A stretch of DNA of 64,000 bases from Sedimentibacter sp. zth1 (GTDB lineage: Bacteria > Bacillota > Clostridia > Tissierellales > Sedimentibacteraceae): NCBI RefSeq assembly GCF_017352195.1, contig NZ_CP071445.1, positions 434,001 through 498,000 of the forward strand, in the 5' to 3' direction. Positions 1 through 8,935 of the stretch are shown here, in pieces. A program made the translations under genes and the position numbers. The notes below the pieces were generated by a model that saw nothing but the letters and a program-made list of their open reading frames with translations, ran no database searches and was not told the origin of the DNA. The stretch's first letter is position 1. Each line of letters begins with the position of its first letter.

Positions 1-355
1 ATTTTTGCTTTGACATATTCTCCTTATGTGCTGAAAAATAGTTTTTAAACTTTTCATAAATACTCATTAAAAATCCGAAGGCATTTTTTACAGCATTTTC
101 AGCAGTATTTAGATCTCGTATTGCGTTTATATTTAATGCAATTGTTCGTTCTACACTGCCTCTTACTTTTTTCTCAGAGACAACTGACAGAATATCGTTA
201 TTAAGCAAAATTTTAACATGGCGATAAATAGTTGTTCGTGGAACATCATTCATAAATTTGCATAAATCATTAGTAGTGATAGATTTCTCTGTGGACAACC
301 TCTGTATTATTCTCATCCTGACTGGGTTAAAAATGATATTATTAATATCTTTCAT
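1..355 (-). CDS. Winged helix-turn-helix transcriptional regulator (partial, C-terminus outside window)
   Basis: About 118 codons are visible; the gene runs off the left edge. It starts at ATG 355 behind a strong SD (GGAGGTGCAATT). The N-terminus (NPVRMRIIQRLSTEKSITTN) followed by a second helix with DVPRTTIYRHV and a wing containing KKVRGSVERT is the layout of ArsR-like winged-helix repressors. The region after about residue 75 is helical and probably a dimerisation or sensor part. Its promoter carries a palindrome in the -35/-10 spacer, so it probably represses itself. The ligand and the target genes to the left cannot be seen. Family assignment is from the HTH pattern only. Confidence 0.8.
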   Translation of the reverse strand, partial: MKDINNIIFNPVRMRIIQRLSTEKSITTNDLCKFMNDVPRTTIYRHVKILLNNDILSVVSEKKVRGSVERTIALNINAIRDLNTAENAVKNAFGFLMSIYEKFKNYFSAHKENMSKQK

Positions 356-383
356 AATTGCACCTCCATTAATACCAAATATT

Positions 384-412
384 ATTATAATACCAAAATT
401 GGTATTAGTCAA
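384..412 (-). promoter_or_regulatory. Promoter with embedded palindromic operator for the partial HTH regulator
   Basis: Read on the minus strand: TTGACT (407-412), 17-bp spacer, TATAAT (384-389). The spacer is almost entirely the inverted repeat AATACCAA-AA-TTGGTATT (389-406), and a further half-site AATACCAA lies at 371-378 near the start of the transcript. A repressor bound here would block RNA polymerase, which fits autoregulation. Confidence 0.75.
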
Positions 413-741
413 GCCCCTAAATTAAAAATAAGATGATAGAACTATAATGCTCTGATCATCTTGTAATTTCATGTTACTATTTATCATAAAAATATTGTTC
501 TGTGAATTTTTGAAATGGCAGATTGTGCAAAAAAGCAACAAATAGTTGAATATCAATTTGGAATAATAAAAAGAGTATTTGGCACGACTGCTTCTTGAAA
601 AACTCTAAGTTGTAAAATAAAATGATCAAGTTATGCAAAAAAATGTCCTATATTTAAAATTCAATGTATAATGTTAAGTGACCAAACCAAACAAATACAG
701 GGGACAAAAATATGGGACATATAAAGAATAATACATAAAGT

Positions 742-966
742 CGAAAAGGGAAACACCTAACTTATCTTGAAAAGATATTAAATCGTCTAGAAAGAAAGTA
801 TGGAGGGAAGTTGAAGAAGATATTTAAATCAATAACAGTGGATAATGGTTGTGGATTTCTGGATTATGAAGAAATAAAAAGGATTGAAACGTAGATAAAT
901 AATTATCCACGTAAAATATTAGGGTATTATTCTGCAAATAAAATTTACGAAAATAGGTTTGCTTAA
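742..966 (+). pseudogene. IS30-family transposase remnant, internally deleted
   Basis: A single reading frame of 75 codons with one internal stop (893-895) joins three pieces of an IS30-type transposase: an early piece with KGKHLTYLEKI, the catalytic-core signature SITVDNGCGFLDYE (normally T-x-D-N-G-x-E-F) and the late signature NNYPRKILGYYSA. The stretches between them in a full-length protein of about 330 residues are missing, so this is a decayed, non-mobile copy. It has no start codon of its own: a stop lies at 736-738. I recognise nothing else in the gene-free stretch 413-1021. Confidence 0.75.
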
Positions 967-1021
967 TTTAAATATGTGGGCATTACATATTGCAATTTTC
1001 ATATCGTTTCTACGTATATAT

Positions 1022-1050
1022 TTGACAAATAAATGTAAGTATAATATAAT
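1022..1050 (+). promoter_or_regulatory. Sigma-A type promoter for the membrane protein gene at 1131
   Basis: TTGACA (1022-1027), 17-bp spacer, TATAAT (1045-1050): a perfect consensus match about 80 bases before the start codon. Confidence 0.7.
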
Positions 1051-1130
1051 TAAGCATATTTAATAGGGGGTAATGTTTTGATTTATGATATCATATTTAA
1101 ATGAATACATTACTTTAGGAGTAGTGTAAA

Positions 1131-1793
1131 ATGAGAATATATGAACAAGAATCTTATAAAAAATCTGTATATAAATTAAAGAATGAGTATAAAGCGAGTA
1201 TGGAAAAAATAGAAGCATATTTTAGAGTATGTTTTTATGGTTCACGACAAGCTGAAGAACAATGTATAAATCAAATTTTAGGAGAGATAATTTCTGCACA
1301 AAAATGCTTAAAACCTATGTCAATGGTTGTTGGTAGTAATTTGAAAGAATATTGTGATAAGTACATTAAGTTTTATCAACCTGCAAATGCAAGTATATTG
1401 AAATTTTTAAAAACAACTTTAATATATGTATTTTTTATTTTATTAGTTATGGTTATTAAAACAGTTAGAGAAAGTTCTTTTTCTTCAATAGGTAATTTAC
1501 CTTTTGGTCCGCTTGAAGCGATTATAGCTTTATATGCTATAGCTTGGAGTGGATTAAGAGTAGCTATATCTAAAATAGCTATGAAAAATAATAAGCGTAT
1601 CAAATTTTTAGATATGTTTACGAATGTAATTTTCATTATTTTATTATTGCCAGTATTAGAGTTAAGCAATATAAACGTATTTGTAATTAAAGTTCCTCTA
1701 ATATTATTTTTAGGTATAATAGCTATTTTAGTAATAAGTATAGTAATGATTGGCAAAAATAAAAATCAACAAGATTTAGATTCTAAAGAATAA
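1131..1793 (+). CDS. Integral membrane protein of unknown function (helical N-terminal domain plus about four TM segments)
   Basis: 220 residues, with SD TTTAGGAG nine bases before ATG. The first 90 residues are soluble, charged and probably helical (YEQESYKKSVYKLKNEYKAS), resembling the N-terminal domains of small DUF1048/DUF1129-like membrane proteins of Firmicutes. Four hydrophobic segments follow at about 92-110, 128-147, 160-178 and 185-206. The tail is short and charged. It is a single-gene unit with its own consensus promoter and a terminator just downstream. I do not recognise a function and infer none. Confidence 0.7.
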   Translation: MRIYEQESYKKSVYKLKNEYKASMEKIEAYFRVCFYGSRQAEEQCINQILGEIISAQKCLKPMSMVVGSNLKEYCDKYIKFYQPANASILKFLKTTLIYVFFILLVMVIKTVRESSFSSIGNLPFGPLEAIIALYAIAWSGLRVAISKIAMKNNKRIKFLDMFTNVIFIILLLPVLELSNINVFVIKVPLILFLGIIAILVISIVMIGKNKNQQDLDSKE

Positions 1794-1800
1794 ATTATGT

Positions 1801-1835
1801 AGCCACAAGTATTTTTAGCGTCTTGTGGTTTTTTA
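1801..1835 (+). terminator. Rho-independent terminator after the membrane protein gene
   Basis: Inverted repeat CCACAAG (1803-1809) / CTTGTGG (1822-1828) followed by a T-rich run. Confidence 0.75.
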
Positions 1836-1923
1836 TTGTTATAAATAGTTGTCTTTGATTTGCAACATAGGGTTTGGGTTATTTATTAGTAAAATGTAAA
1901 TTGAAAGGAAGAAATTTTTAAAA

Positions 1924-2493
1924 ATGACTAAAGGAGAAAGAACGAAAAGAAAAATTTTCAAGATAGCAATAAAGCTTTTCAAGGAGAAGGGATATAATAA
2001 TGTTTTAGTTGAAGAAATAGTATCTTGTGCAAATATTGCTAAAGGGACGTTCTATATTTATTTTCCATCAAAATCATATTTAGTAGCTGAGCTTTTTGAA
2101 GAATATGATTATATGTATGATGATATGTTTGATGAAATAGTATGTTATAAAACGGCTTGCGAAAAAATAATGGTAATAGTAAAAAAAGCTTTGTCTATGA
2201 CTAATGATGAAATAGGATATGATCTTACAAGAATTGCATATCAGTCTCAATTAGAGCTTAAAACTAAATCTACTGATTTAAATCGTCCTCTATATAAAAA
2301 GTTATCACAGATAATTTCAGAAGGACAGGAAACTAAAGAATTTAATGAATTAAAGTCAGCTGATTTTTATACAATGCTTATTGTCAGAAATATAAGGGGT
2401 ACAATTTATGAATGGTGTATGTCGCAACAATCATTTGATATAGTAGAACATGGTTGTGATTATATGAAGTACATAATTAAACTATTATATTGA
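1924..2493 (+). CDS. TetR/AcrR family transcriptional regulator
   Basis: 189 residues; SD AGGAAG before ATG 1924. The N-terminal 50 residues have the TetR DNA-binding pattern: helix 1 with KIFKIAIKLFKEKGYNN, then VEEIVSCANIAKGTFYIYFPSK, where GTFYIYFPSK is the diagnostic recognition helix. The remainder is an all-helical ligand/dimer domain with no assignable ligand. It lies directly upstream of, and in the same direction as, the M24 peptidase-symporter-PepT operon, whose promoter carries a TGAC-N4-GTCA palindrome of TetR-operator style. I infer that it represses that operon; the inducer is unknown. Confidence 0.88.
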   Translation: MTKGERTKRKIFKIAIKLFKEKGYNNVLVEEIVSCANIAKGTFYIYFPSKSYLVAELFEEYDYMYDDMFDEIVCYKTACEKIMVIVKKALSMTNDEIGYDLTRIAYQSQLELKTKSTDLNRPLYKKLSQIISEGQETKEFNELKSADFYTMLIVRNIRGTIYEWCMSQQSFDIVEHGCDYMKYIIKLLY

Positions 2494-2527
2494 CTTAAAT
2501 TAGAAAAAATAAAATTTATTATATATA

Positions 2528-2577
2528 AAATATCTCAAATGTTAATTTAAAATTTAGCATAATGAGATATTTTTTTG
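2528..2577 (+). terminator. Terminator after the TetR gene
   Basis: Long hairpin with outer arms AAATATCTCA (2528-2537) / TGAGATATTT (2563-2572) and an AT-rich inner stem, followed by a T run. Confidence 0.75.
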
Positions 2578-2620
2578 TTTTAATGTTGCAATTTTTAATA
2601 AATAAAAAATTCGATTTATA

Positions 2621-2670
2621 TTGACATTATATGACAACAGTTATATAATGTAAAAAATGACTAAGGTCAT
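2621..2670 (+). promoter_or_regulatory. Consensus promoter plus putative TetR operator of the peptidase operon
   Basis: TTGACA (2621-2626), 17-bp spacer, TATAAT (2644-2649). Immediately downstream, covering the expected transcription start, is the palindrome ATGAC-TAAG-GTCAT (2657-2670). One more ATGAC half-site (2631-2635) sits in the spacer. The arrangement suits repression by the adjacent TetR protein; that link is inference. Confidence 0.75.
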
Positions 2671-2697
2671 ATTTAAAAAATGAAGGGAAGTATAGGC

Positions 2698-3789
2698 ATG
2701 AATGAAAAGTACTTACAAAATTTAGTAGAAGTAATGAAAAAAAACAAAGTCGATGCAATGTTGATAGCTCCTTCAGAAGAACTTCAATTTATATTAGGTC
2801 ATACGACTTTCTTGTGCGAGCGTTTCCAAGCGCTAATTATCAAAGATTCAGGTGATTATTTTTACATATGTAATATGCTGACTTATGATGAAATGTCTGC
2901 TGTTATGGATAAAAATCATGAAATATATGGTTGGTATGATGGGGCAGGTTACATGGATGTTGTAAAGAAAGCTTTTGAGGAAAACGATTTAATTGGCAAA
3001 ACAATAGGAGTTAATTCAACAGAAAGAGCTTTCATTGTTCTTGATATGCAAAAAAGATTAAATGTAAAATTTATTAATGGCAGACCACTACTTGAACAAA
3101 TGAGAATAATTAAAACAACTGATGAAATTGAAAATATTAAAACAGCTTGTAGAATTACAGATGAAACATTCAATTCAATTGTTAATTATGTAAAACCTGG
3201 AATGAGTGAGGGAGACATAATTAAATTTATTAAAAAAGAGTTTGCAAAAAAAGGTGCAGAATTTGGTTTTGCAATTGTAGCATCTGGATTAAACTCAGCA
3301 TTACCACACTATAATGATTGTAGTAGAATTATTGAAAAAACTGATGTATTGTTAATTGATTTTGGATGCATATATAAAGGCATGTCGTCTGATATGACTA
3401 GAACTGTATTTATTGGCGAAGCAACAAAAGATCAAATTGAAACATATAATTATGTTTTGAAATCAGAACAAACTGGAGTAAAAAAAGCTGTTTGTGGAGC
3501 ATATATACCTGATATTGATAAAGCATCAAGAGATATAATCGACGAATCTGGCTATGGAAAAACTTTTGTTACGCGTTTAGGTCACGGAATAGGTTACACA
3601 ATGCATGAAGCTCCGGATATTAAGCAAAGTAACAAAATGAATTTAGAACCTGGTATGATATTTAGTATTGAACCTGGAATTTATCGCGCAAATGAGTTTG
3701 GTGTAAGAATAGAAGATTTGGTTCTTTGCACACCTGACGGTAACGAAGTATTAAGTCATGCAAACCGTGATTTGATAATAATAAAATAA
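2698..3789 (+). CDS. M24 family metallopeptidase (Xaa-Pro aminopeptidase-like)
   Basis: 363 residues from ATG 2698, chosen because GAAGGGA lies at proper distance before it; an in-frame ATG at 2680 has only a weak, distant SD. An N-terminal creatinase-like domain (to about 135) precedes the pita-bread catalytic domain. All five dinuclear-metal ligands are present: Asp in LLIDFG and in SSDMTR, His in RLGHGIG, Glu in SIEPGIY and in VRIEDL (about 221, 232, 296, 325, 339). These enzymes remove an N-terminal residue ahead of proline in the cytoplasm. First gene of an operon with a symporter and PepT, consistent with use of imported peptides. Substrate range cannot be told. Confidence 0.9.
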   Translation: MNEKYLQNLVEVMKKNKVDAMLIAPSEELQFILGHTTFLCERFQALIIKDSGDYFYICNMLTYDEMSAVMDKNHEIYGWYDGAGYMDVVKKAFEENDLIGKTIGVNSTERAFIVLDMQKRLNVKFINGRPLLEQMRIIKTTDEIENIKTACRITDETFNSIVNYVKPGMSEGDIIKFIKKEFAKKGAEFGFAIVASGLNSALPHYNDCSRIIEKTDVLLIDFGCIYKGMSSDMTRTVFIGEATKDQIETYNYVLKSEQTGVKKAVCGAYIPDIDKASRDIIDESGYGKTFVTRLGHGIGYTMHEAPDIKQSNKMNLEPGMIFSIEPGIYRANEFGVRIEDLVLCTPDGNEVLSHANRDLIIIK

Positions 3790-3809
3790 TAATTTATTAG
3801 GAGGTCAAA

Positions 3810-5249
3810 ATGATAAAAGCAAGTCCAATTATAATTTGTTGTGTATTTATTTATTTAATATTTATTGTAGGTGTAGGTTTTTACTTATCTAAGAAAAAAG
3901 TTAAAAACTCTGATGACTTTGCTGTTGCAAGCAGAAGCTTACCAGCTGTAATTCTTATCGGAACCTTGTTGGCAACATGGTGTGGCGCAGGTGGAATCAC
4001 AGGTTCTGCAAACTTGATTTGGCAAAACGGACCGTTGTTCGGTATATTAATATTTATGGGTGCACCAATAGGAATGTTACTTTTATATTTCGTTTCTGGA
4101 CGTATTCGTAAAGCAACAACATATACAATTCCTGAACTATTTGAAATAAGATATGGTACTTCTGCCAGAGTTATATCAACTATATGTATAGTTTTGGGAT
4201 ATATTGGTATTTTAGCTTCCCAATTTAAGGCTGCAGGATATTTAATTAATCTTACTACAGGTCTTGATGTTCAGGTTGCTGTAATATGTAGTGGTATATT
4301 AATGGTTGTTCTTGCTATAACAGGAGGTATGTTTAGTGTAGCATTTACTGATGCAATTAGTGCATTCTTATTTGTTGGTGGATTTTTAATTGCAATTCCA
4401 ATATTGTCAAATAAAATCGATGTTGGATTTTTAGGAATGTTCAAAAATCTACCAGCTGGTAAAAACTCATTTATTGGTAATTTAAATATTATTCAAGCAA
4501 TAGGTTATATATTTCCTATATTTTTCCTAATATTAGGTGACCAAAATATGATACAGCGTATGGGAGCAGCAAAAAATGTTAAGACAGCAAAACGTTCTGG
4601 ATTAGGATTGGTTATTTCTGAAGTTATAGTTTGTACAATTATTATTGTTGTAGTAACAACAGGTATTTATTTGTTGCCTCAAATTGATAAACCTGATACT
4701 GTAATTTTCCAATTAGCAATTAATTTTTTACCTCCAATTATAGGTGGTGTACTAATGGCAGCATGTATGGCATTTGTTGTAACAACAGGTGACTCTTATG
4801 TTTTATCAATATCTTCAAATATTACATACGATATTTGGAACAGATTTATCAAAAAAGATGCAACTGACAAACAAAAGCTTAAATTCTTAAGATGTTCTGC
4901 TGTTGGAGTTGCAGTATTGGCATATGTTTTAGGTAGGTTTTTCCCAGATATTTTATCAGTTCAGATGTATGCATATTCAATGTACGGAGCATCAATAACA
5001 CCTGCTCTTATCTGTGCACTATTTAGTAAGAATGTTACAAAGGTCGGAGGATTATGTGGTATTATAGCCGGTGGACTTGGTACAATATTATGGGAAATAA
5101 TTTTACGTTCACCATTTGGAATTAAGAGTGCAATTATAACAGTTCCTCTTGCATTTATAGTAATTTATGTAGTATCTTACTTTACTAAAAATTCTGAATC
5201 AGTACCAATAGAAAAAATATATATAAATAGTGATGCTATAGAAGAATAA
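3810..5249 (+). CDS. Sodium:solute symporter (SSF family)
   Basis: 479 residues, strongly hydrophobic with about 13 predicted membrane segments, the SSF/LeuT-fold layout. The start follows GGAGG closely (ATTAGGAGGTCAAAATG). The early segment with TLLATWCGAGGITGSANLIWQNGP and the later ITGGMFSVAFTDAISAFLF are typical of the family (the latter region carries the sodium-binding helix-5 signature). It sits 20 bases after the M24 peptidase and 43 before pepT, so it is cotranscribed. Carriage of a peptide breakdown product such as an amino acid is inferred from the neighbours, not visible in the protein. Confidence 0.88.
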   Translation: MIKASPIIICCVFIYLIFIVGVGFYLSKKKVKNSDDFAVASRSLPAVILIGTLLATWCGAGGITGSANLIWQNGPLFGILIFMGAPIGMLLLYFVSGRIRKATTYTIPELFEIRYGTSARVISTICIVLGYIGILASQFKAAGYLINLTTGLDVQVAVICSGILMVVLAITGGMFSVAFTDAISAFLFVGGFLIAIPILSNKIDVGFLGMFKNLPAGKNSFIGNLNIIQAIGYIFPIFFLILGDQNMIQRMGAAKNVKTAKRSGLGLVISEVIVCTIIIVVVTTGIYLLPQIDKPDTVIFQLAINFLPPIIGGVLMAACMAFVVTTGDSYVLSISSNITYDIWNRFIKKDATDKQKLKFLRCSAVGVAVLAYVLGRFFPDILSVQMYAYSMYGASITPALICALFSKNVTKVGGLCGIIAGGLGTILWEIILRSPFGIKSAIITVPLAFIVIYVVSYFTKNSESVPIEKIYINSDAIEE

Positions 5250-5292
5250 ATTAAACGTAATTAATAATATTATTTATGAAAGAAGGATATTT

Positions 5293-6522
5293 ATGAAAAA
5301 TATATTAGACAGATTTTTAGATTATACTATGATTGATACGCAATCAGCATATAATCCTAAAACCGTTCCAAGTACAGAAAAACAAAAGGATTTAGGACGA
5401 ATTTTGGTTGATGAACTAAAAAAAATGGGTGCAGAAGATGCATATATGTCAGATAATGCTTGCGTATATGGTACTATTCCTGCAAATTACGATAACTGTA
5501 AAGCACCTTCAATAGGTTTTTCATCGCATCTTGATACTACTCCTGAGCTAAGCGGAAAGAATGTTAAAGCTAAGGTTGTAAAAAATTATGATGGTAAAGA
5601 TATAGTTTTAAATAAACAAGAAAATATAGTAATGGAAGTAAGTAAATTTCCACATATGAAAAATTATATTGGAAATGATTTAGTAGTAACAGATGGTACT
5701 ACACTCTTAGGAGCTGATGACAAAGCAGGTTTAGCCGAAATAATGAATATGGCTCAGTATTTCTATGAAAACCCTAATGTTAAACATGGTGAAATACAGT
5801 TCTTTTTCCCTTGTGATGAAGAAATAGGTTGTTTTGGAACTAAACAATTAGATAAATCAAAATTTAGTCCTACTTTTGCTTATACATTAGATGGAGGTCC
5901 AATAGGTGAAATAACTTATGAATGTTTTAATGCTGCAGAAGCAAAAGTTAAGATAAAAGGTGTCAATATACATCCTGGTTTATCAAAAAATCAAATGAAA
6001 AATTCTATTTTAATTGCTAAGGAATTTTTAAATATGCTTCCTGATTTTGAAACACCTGGTCATACTGAAAATTATGAAGGATATTATCATATTATTGATT
6101 TTTTAGGAGAAGTTGAACTTACTAATTTAAGATTTTATTTAAGAGACCATGATAAAGCAAAATTTGAAGTAAGAAAAAATAGAATTAAAGAAATATCAGA
6201 GTATCTAAACAAAGTCTATGGAGAGAATACCGTGGAATTTAAAGTTAATGATACATATGGTAATATGAGTGAAATGATTCTTCCACATTTCGAAATAGTT
6301 GAAGCTATACAAAATGCTATGAAATCAGTAGAGGTAAAACCTTTCTTTATTCCTATGAGAGGTGGAACAGATGGTTCTATAATGTCATTTATGGGCATAC
6401 CATGTCCTAATATCTGTACAGGTGGACATAATTTTCACGGTAGATATGAATATGTTCCTGTTCAATCTATGGAAAAAATATCATCTATATTGATTGAAAT
6501 TGTGAAAAGCTTTGCAAAATAA
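5293..6522 (+). CDS. pepT: Peptidase T (tripeptide aminopeptidase, M20B)
   Basis: 409 residues, the usual length. It has the two-zinc site of PepT: His79 and Asp81 in SSHLDTTPE, Asp142 in GADDKAG, Glu176/Glu177 in PCDEEIG, Asp200 and His379 in CTGGHNFHG. These residues coordinate the metals and the catalytic water. The family removes the N-terminal residue from tripeptides in the cytoplasm. SD GAAGGA lies before ATG 5293. Last gene of the M24-SSF-pepT operon; a bidirectional terminator follows about 100 bases on. Confidence 0.95.
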   Translation: MKNILDRFLDYTMIDTQSAYNPKTVPSTEKQKDLGRILVDELKKMGAEDAYMSDNACVYGTIPANYDNCKAPSIGFSSHLDTTPELSGKNVKAKVVKNYDGKDIVLNKQENIVMEVSKFPHMKNYIGNDLVVTDGTTLLGADDKAGLAEIMNMAQYFYENPNVKHGEIQFFFPCDEEIGCFGTKQLDKSKFSPTFAYTLDGGPIGEITYECFNAAEAKVKIKGVNIHPGLSKNQMKNSILIAKEFLNMLPDFETPGHTENYEGYYHIIDFLGEVELTNLRFYLRDHDKAKFEVRKNRIKEISEYLNKVYGENTVEFKVNDTYGNMSEMILPHFEIVEAIQNAMKSVEVKPFFIPMRGGTDGSIMSFMGIPCPNICTGGHNFHGRYEYVPVQSMEKISSILIEIVKSFAK

Positions 6523-6528
6523 AAAAGA

Positions 6529-6615
6529 GTTGCACTGGCAAGGTCTGATATAATTCATCTTTTGCATAGTGGTGTGATTGAACAGTCAGGTATACCAATA
6601 GAGATGATATTATAA
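6529..6615 (+). other. Short open frame of unknown origin, possible gene remnant
   Basis: Just after pepT an uninterrupted frame of 28 codons without a start encodes a protein-like string containing IIHLLHSGVIEQSGIPIEM. Its composition looks more like decayed coding sequence than random AT-rich spacer. I cannot assign it to a family. Confidence 0.25.
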
Positions 6616-6621
6616 TGTTTT

Positions 6622-6668
6622 AACAATAGGCGAGTTAATAGTTTATATTAATTCGCTTATTGTTTTTA
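6622..6668. terminator. Bidirectional terminator between pepT and the lipoprotein gene
   Basis: Arms around AACAATAGGCGA and TCGCTTATTGTT (with G:U pairs and an AT inner stem) are followed by T residues on the plus strand. It serves convergent genes ending at 6522 and 6682. Confidence 0.75.
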
Positions 6669-6681
6669 TTGAGACAATATA

Positions 6682-8403
6682 TTATCTATCTAAATCAACA
6701 ACATAAATGTTAAATTCATCTTTTATAATTAAAATTTTATCATCAATAATAAATGAATTATCAATATAATCACCAGGTAAAAAGTTGTTTGCACCAAACC
6801 TCATATCTTTCTCAACACTTTTACTATCAAGTGAAAATATTTTAGCAAAATACTCATGCTTATAGTGATTATATGCCCAAATAAACAATTTAGAGAAATC
6901 ACTTGAAAAACGTCTCGAAAATTCTAAATACATTCCTTCGCTTTCATATGTTTCCCGATGTTTTTCTGCATCATATTCATATGCTTCTAGATATTTTTCT
7001 GCATCATATAATTCAACATACTCATATGGCTTTATATTTAAATCATAATATCCCAAACTATAAGGAAAAACATCTGCACCATACGGTAACTTATTAGAAT
7101 ATATTCTATTATTAACAATTTTATAAATACATTGTCCTCGAGATTTATCAAATTTGATATTTTCTCCAGTTTTTATATTTACTATGCCAAAACCATTACT
7201 CCATTCATATCCTGACATACAATAGATACAGTTTTCATTATCTAACCATCCATAAGGATAATATGAATTATATTCAGATAAATTTAGGTTTTCATCTGAA
7301 ACACTTTCTAAAGTAACAATTACTTCATCCTTTTGAGTATTTTTTATGATAAGATTTCCGTTATTATCACTAAAGGCATAGTAATTGTTATCTTCACTAT
7401 ATAATTTATTTTTATCTTTTTTATTATATTGAACAATATTACCATCGATATCAATCAAATAATCTATTGAAATATCATTAGCTTTTTCATATCCAATATT
7501 TGCAATAAATCCAATTTTACTAGTATCATGTGACTTATTGTAAATTTGATTGCCAACATCAATTGTCTTTGTAACTTTATTATTATTATAATCAAAATAA
7601 CAAACCTTTAAATTATGCATCAATGAGCCATTATCTTCAATTTCAACAACTTTACCCATAAGCAAAATCAAATCTTTATCATTTACTAATACATCGTATA
7701 AACTGTATCCTGGCAAAATTGTGTTTTGGTCTATTGTGTTTGCTATACTATTGGCATTAGGATTTTCTTCAAAATATTTAGTAATATTTTGATTATCACT
7801 AAATCTATCATCTTTTGAAACAACATCTAAGGCATAGCTAAATAACTCAGCATAGCTAAGATTAGTATTATTGATAACATCTATATAATATTCTATTTTA
7901 TTATCAACACTGGCTTGAACTAAATAAATTTCATCAGTATATAAATTATTATCGTTTTTCAATTTGTTATTGATTTGTTTTTTACAATTAAACTGTATAA
8001 ATACCTTATTTATATTTACTGTTAAGTTTTCATCAATAAATTTGGGATGACGTTTTAAAATTTGACTTTTTATATCCAAAACACCATAGTCTTTATAAGT
8101 ATATTCAAGCCATTTTTTTATCCATTCTTTTTCAGTAAGTTCAGAACCCTCATCATAAATATATCTTGATAGTTCAAGATTTCTAAGTTCATCTCTGAAA
8201 TTTAAAGTACCTTCTTCATTTTTAGTATCTGTGTCAATTTCTTTCTTATCATCATTATTTATTTCATCTGCTATTGTTTTGACTTCTTCGTCCTCGCTAT
8301 TATCAATATTTGTTTGAACATCATTTGCCTTATCAAAACTACAACCTATAACTGCAAATATAATCAATAAAATCTCCAATGCCACTAATATAAGCTTTTT
8401 CAT
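6682..8403 (-). CDS. Putative lipoprotein of unknown function
   Basis: 573 residues from ATG 8403. Upstream in-frame ATGs at 8406 and 8415 exist, but the only SD (GGGGG, 8409-8413) lies inside the longer frame and positions the ribosome at 8403. The N-terminus is a type II signal peptide: KK, a hydrophobic stretch, then lipobox V-I-G-C with Cys21. A very acidic Asn/Asp/Glu-rich linker (about 22-65) precedes a soluble domain rich in Asn, Tyr and beta-prone segments; the C-terminal half repeats short beta motifs (YYAFSDNNGNLIIKN and similar), suggesting a propeller-like fold. I do not recognise the family. Monocistronic, facing pepT. Confidence 0.75.
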   Translation of the reverse strand: MKKLILVALEILLIIFAVIGCSFDKANDVQTNIDNSEDEEVKTIADEINNDDKKEIDTDTKNEEGTLNFRDELRNLELSRYIYDEGSELTEKEWIKKWLEYTYKDYGVLDIKSQILKRHPKFIDENLTVNINKVFIQFNCKKQINNKLKNDNNLYTDEIYLVQASVDNKIEYYIDVINNTNLSYAELFSYALDVVSKDDRFSDNQNITKYFEENPNANSIANTIDQNTILPGYSLYDVLVNDKDLILLMGKVVEIEDNGSLMHNLKVCYFDYNNNKVTKTIDVGNQIYNKSHDTSKIGFIANIGYEKANDISIDYLIDIDGNIVQYNKKDKNKLYSEDNNYYAFSDNNGNLIIKNTQKDEVIVTLESVSDENLNLSEYNSYYPYGWLDNENCIYCMSGYEWSNGFGIVNIKTGENIKFDKSRGQCIYKIVNNRIYSNKLPYGADVFPYSLGYYDLNIKPYEYVELYDAEKYLEAYEYDAEKHRETYESEGMYLEFSRRFSSDFSKLFIWAYNHYKHEYFAKIFSLDSKSVEKDMRFGANNFLPGDYIDNSFIIDDKILIIKDEFNIYVVDLDR

Positions 8404-8562
8404 CATATCCCCCATATCTAAATAATTTTACATAAAACATATTTTATACAATAAATCATACTATATTTTACCATAATATCATAAATTTAACCAATAGATA
8501 ATTATTTTAACTACTAATTATAAAATATGCTAAAATTCAAATAAAAAACAATTCAAAAATTC

Positions 8563-8590
8563 TTGACAATATATGCAAATATGCTAATAT
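8563..8590 (+). promoter_or_regulatory. Promoter of the arsR-oxidoreductase operon
   Basis: TTGACA (8563-8568), 16-bp spacer, TAATAT (8585-8590). The spacer holds the direct repeat ATATGC at 8571-8576 and 8579-8584, a candidate operator for the ArsR protein encoded next. Confidence 0.6.
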
Positions 8591-8621
8591 TATAATATAG
8601 TAATATAAGAGGTGAAAATTT

Positions 8622-8918
8622 ATGATTGATTTTAGTAATAAAGAAAAAATTAAGGGAATACTAACAGAAAAAGCAGAGATTTTTAAAACAATAGGTCATC
8701 CTGTTAGACTTTGCATATTGACTATGCTTATAATGGAGCAAAAAAGCAATGTAAGTGACATGCAGTTCTGTCTTGATGTTCCTCAACCATTAGTTTCTCA
8801 GCATTTAGCAAAGCTGAAATCTGCTGGTATCATTTCGTCAGAAAGAAAGGGTACAGAAATAATTTATAAAATTAAAAACGAAGAAGTAAAACATATAGTA
8901 GAACAAATTTTAGAATGA
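8622..8918 (+). CDS. ArsR/SmtB family transcriptional regulator
   Basis: 98 residues; SD AGAGGTG before ATG. Winged-helix pattern: FKTIGHPVRLCILTML, then the recognition segment VPQPLVSQHLAKLKSAGIISSERKG and the wing. Only two cysteines are present, Cys31 in the alpha-3 region and Cys50 just before the recognition helix; the classical metal motif CVC is absent. Because the stop overlaps the region before the CoA-disulfide-reductase-like gene and both share a promoter, a thiol or persulfide sensor role (as in BigR/SqrR relatives) is a reasonable inference, though the Cys positions differ from those proteins. Confidence 0.9.
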   Translation: MIDFSNKEKIKGILTEKAEIFKTIGHPVRLCILTMLIMEQKSNVSDMQFCLDVPQPLVSQHLAKLKSAGIISSERKGTEIIYKIKNEEVKHIVEQILE

Positions 8919-8935
8919 CAATTGGAGGAAATAAA

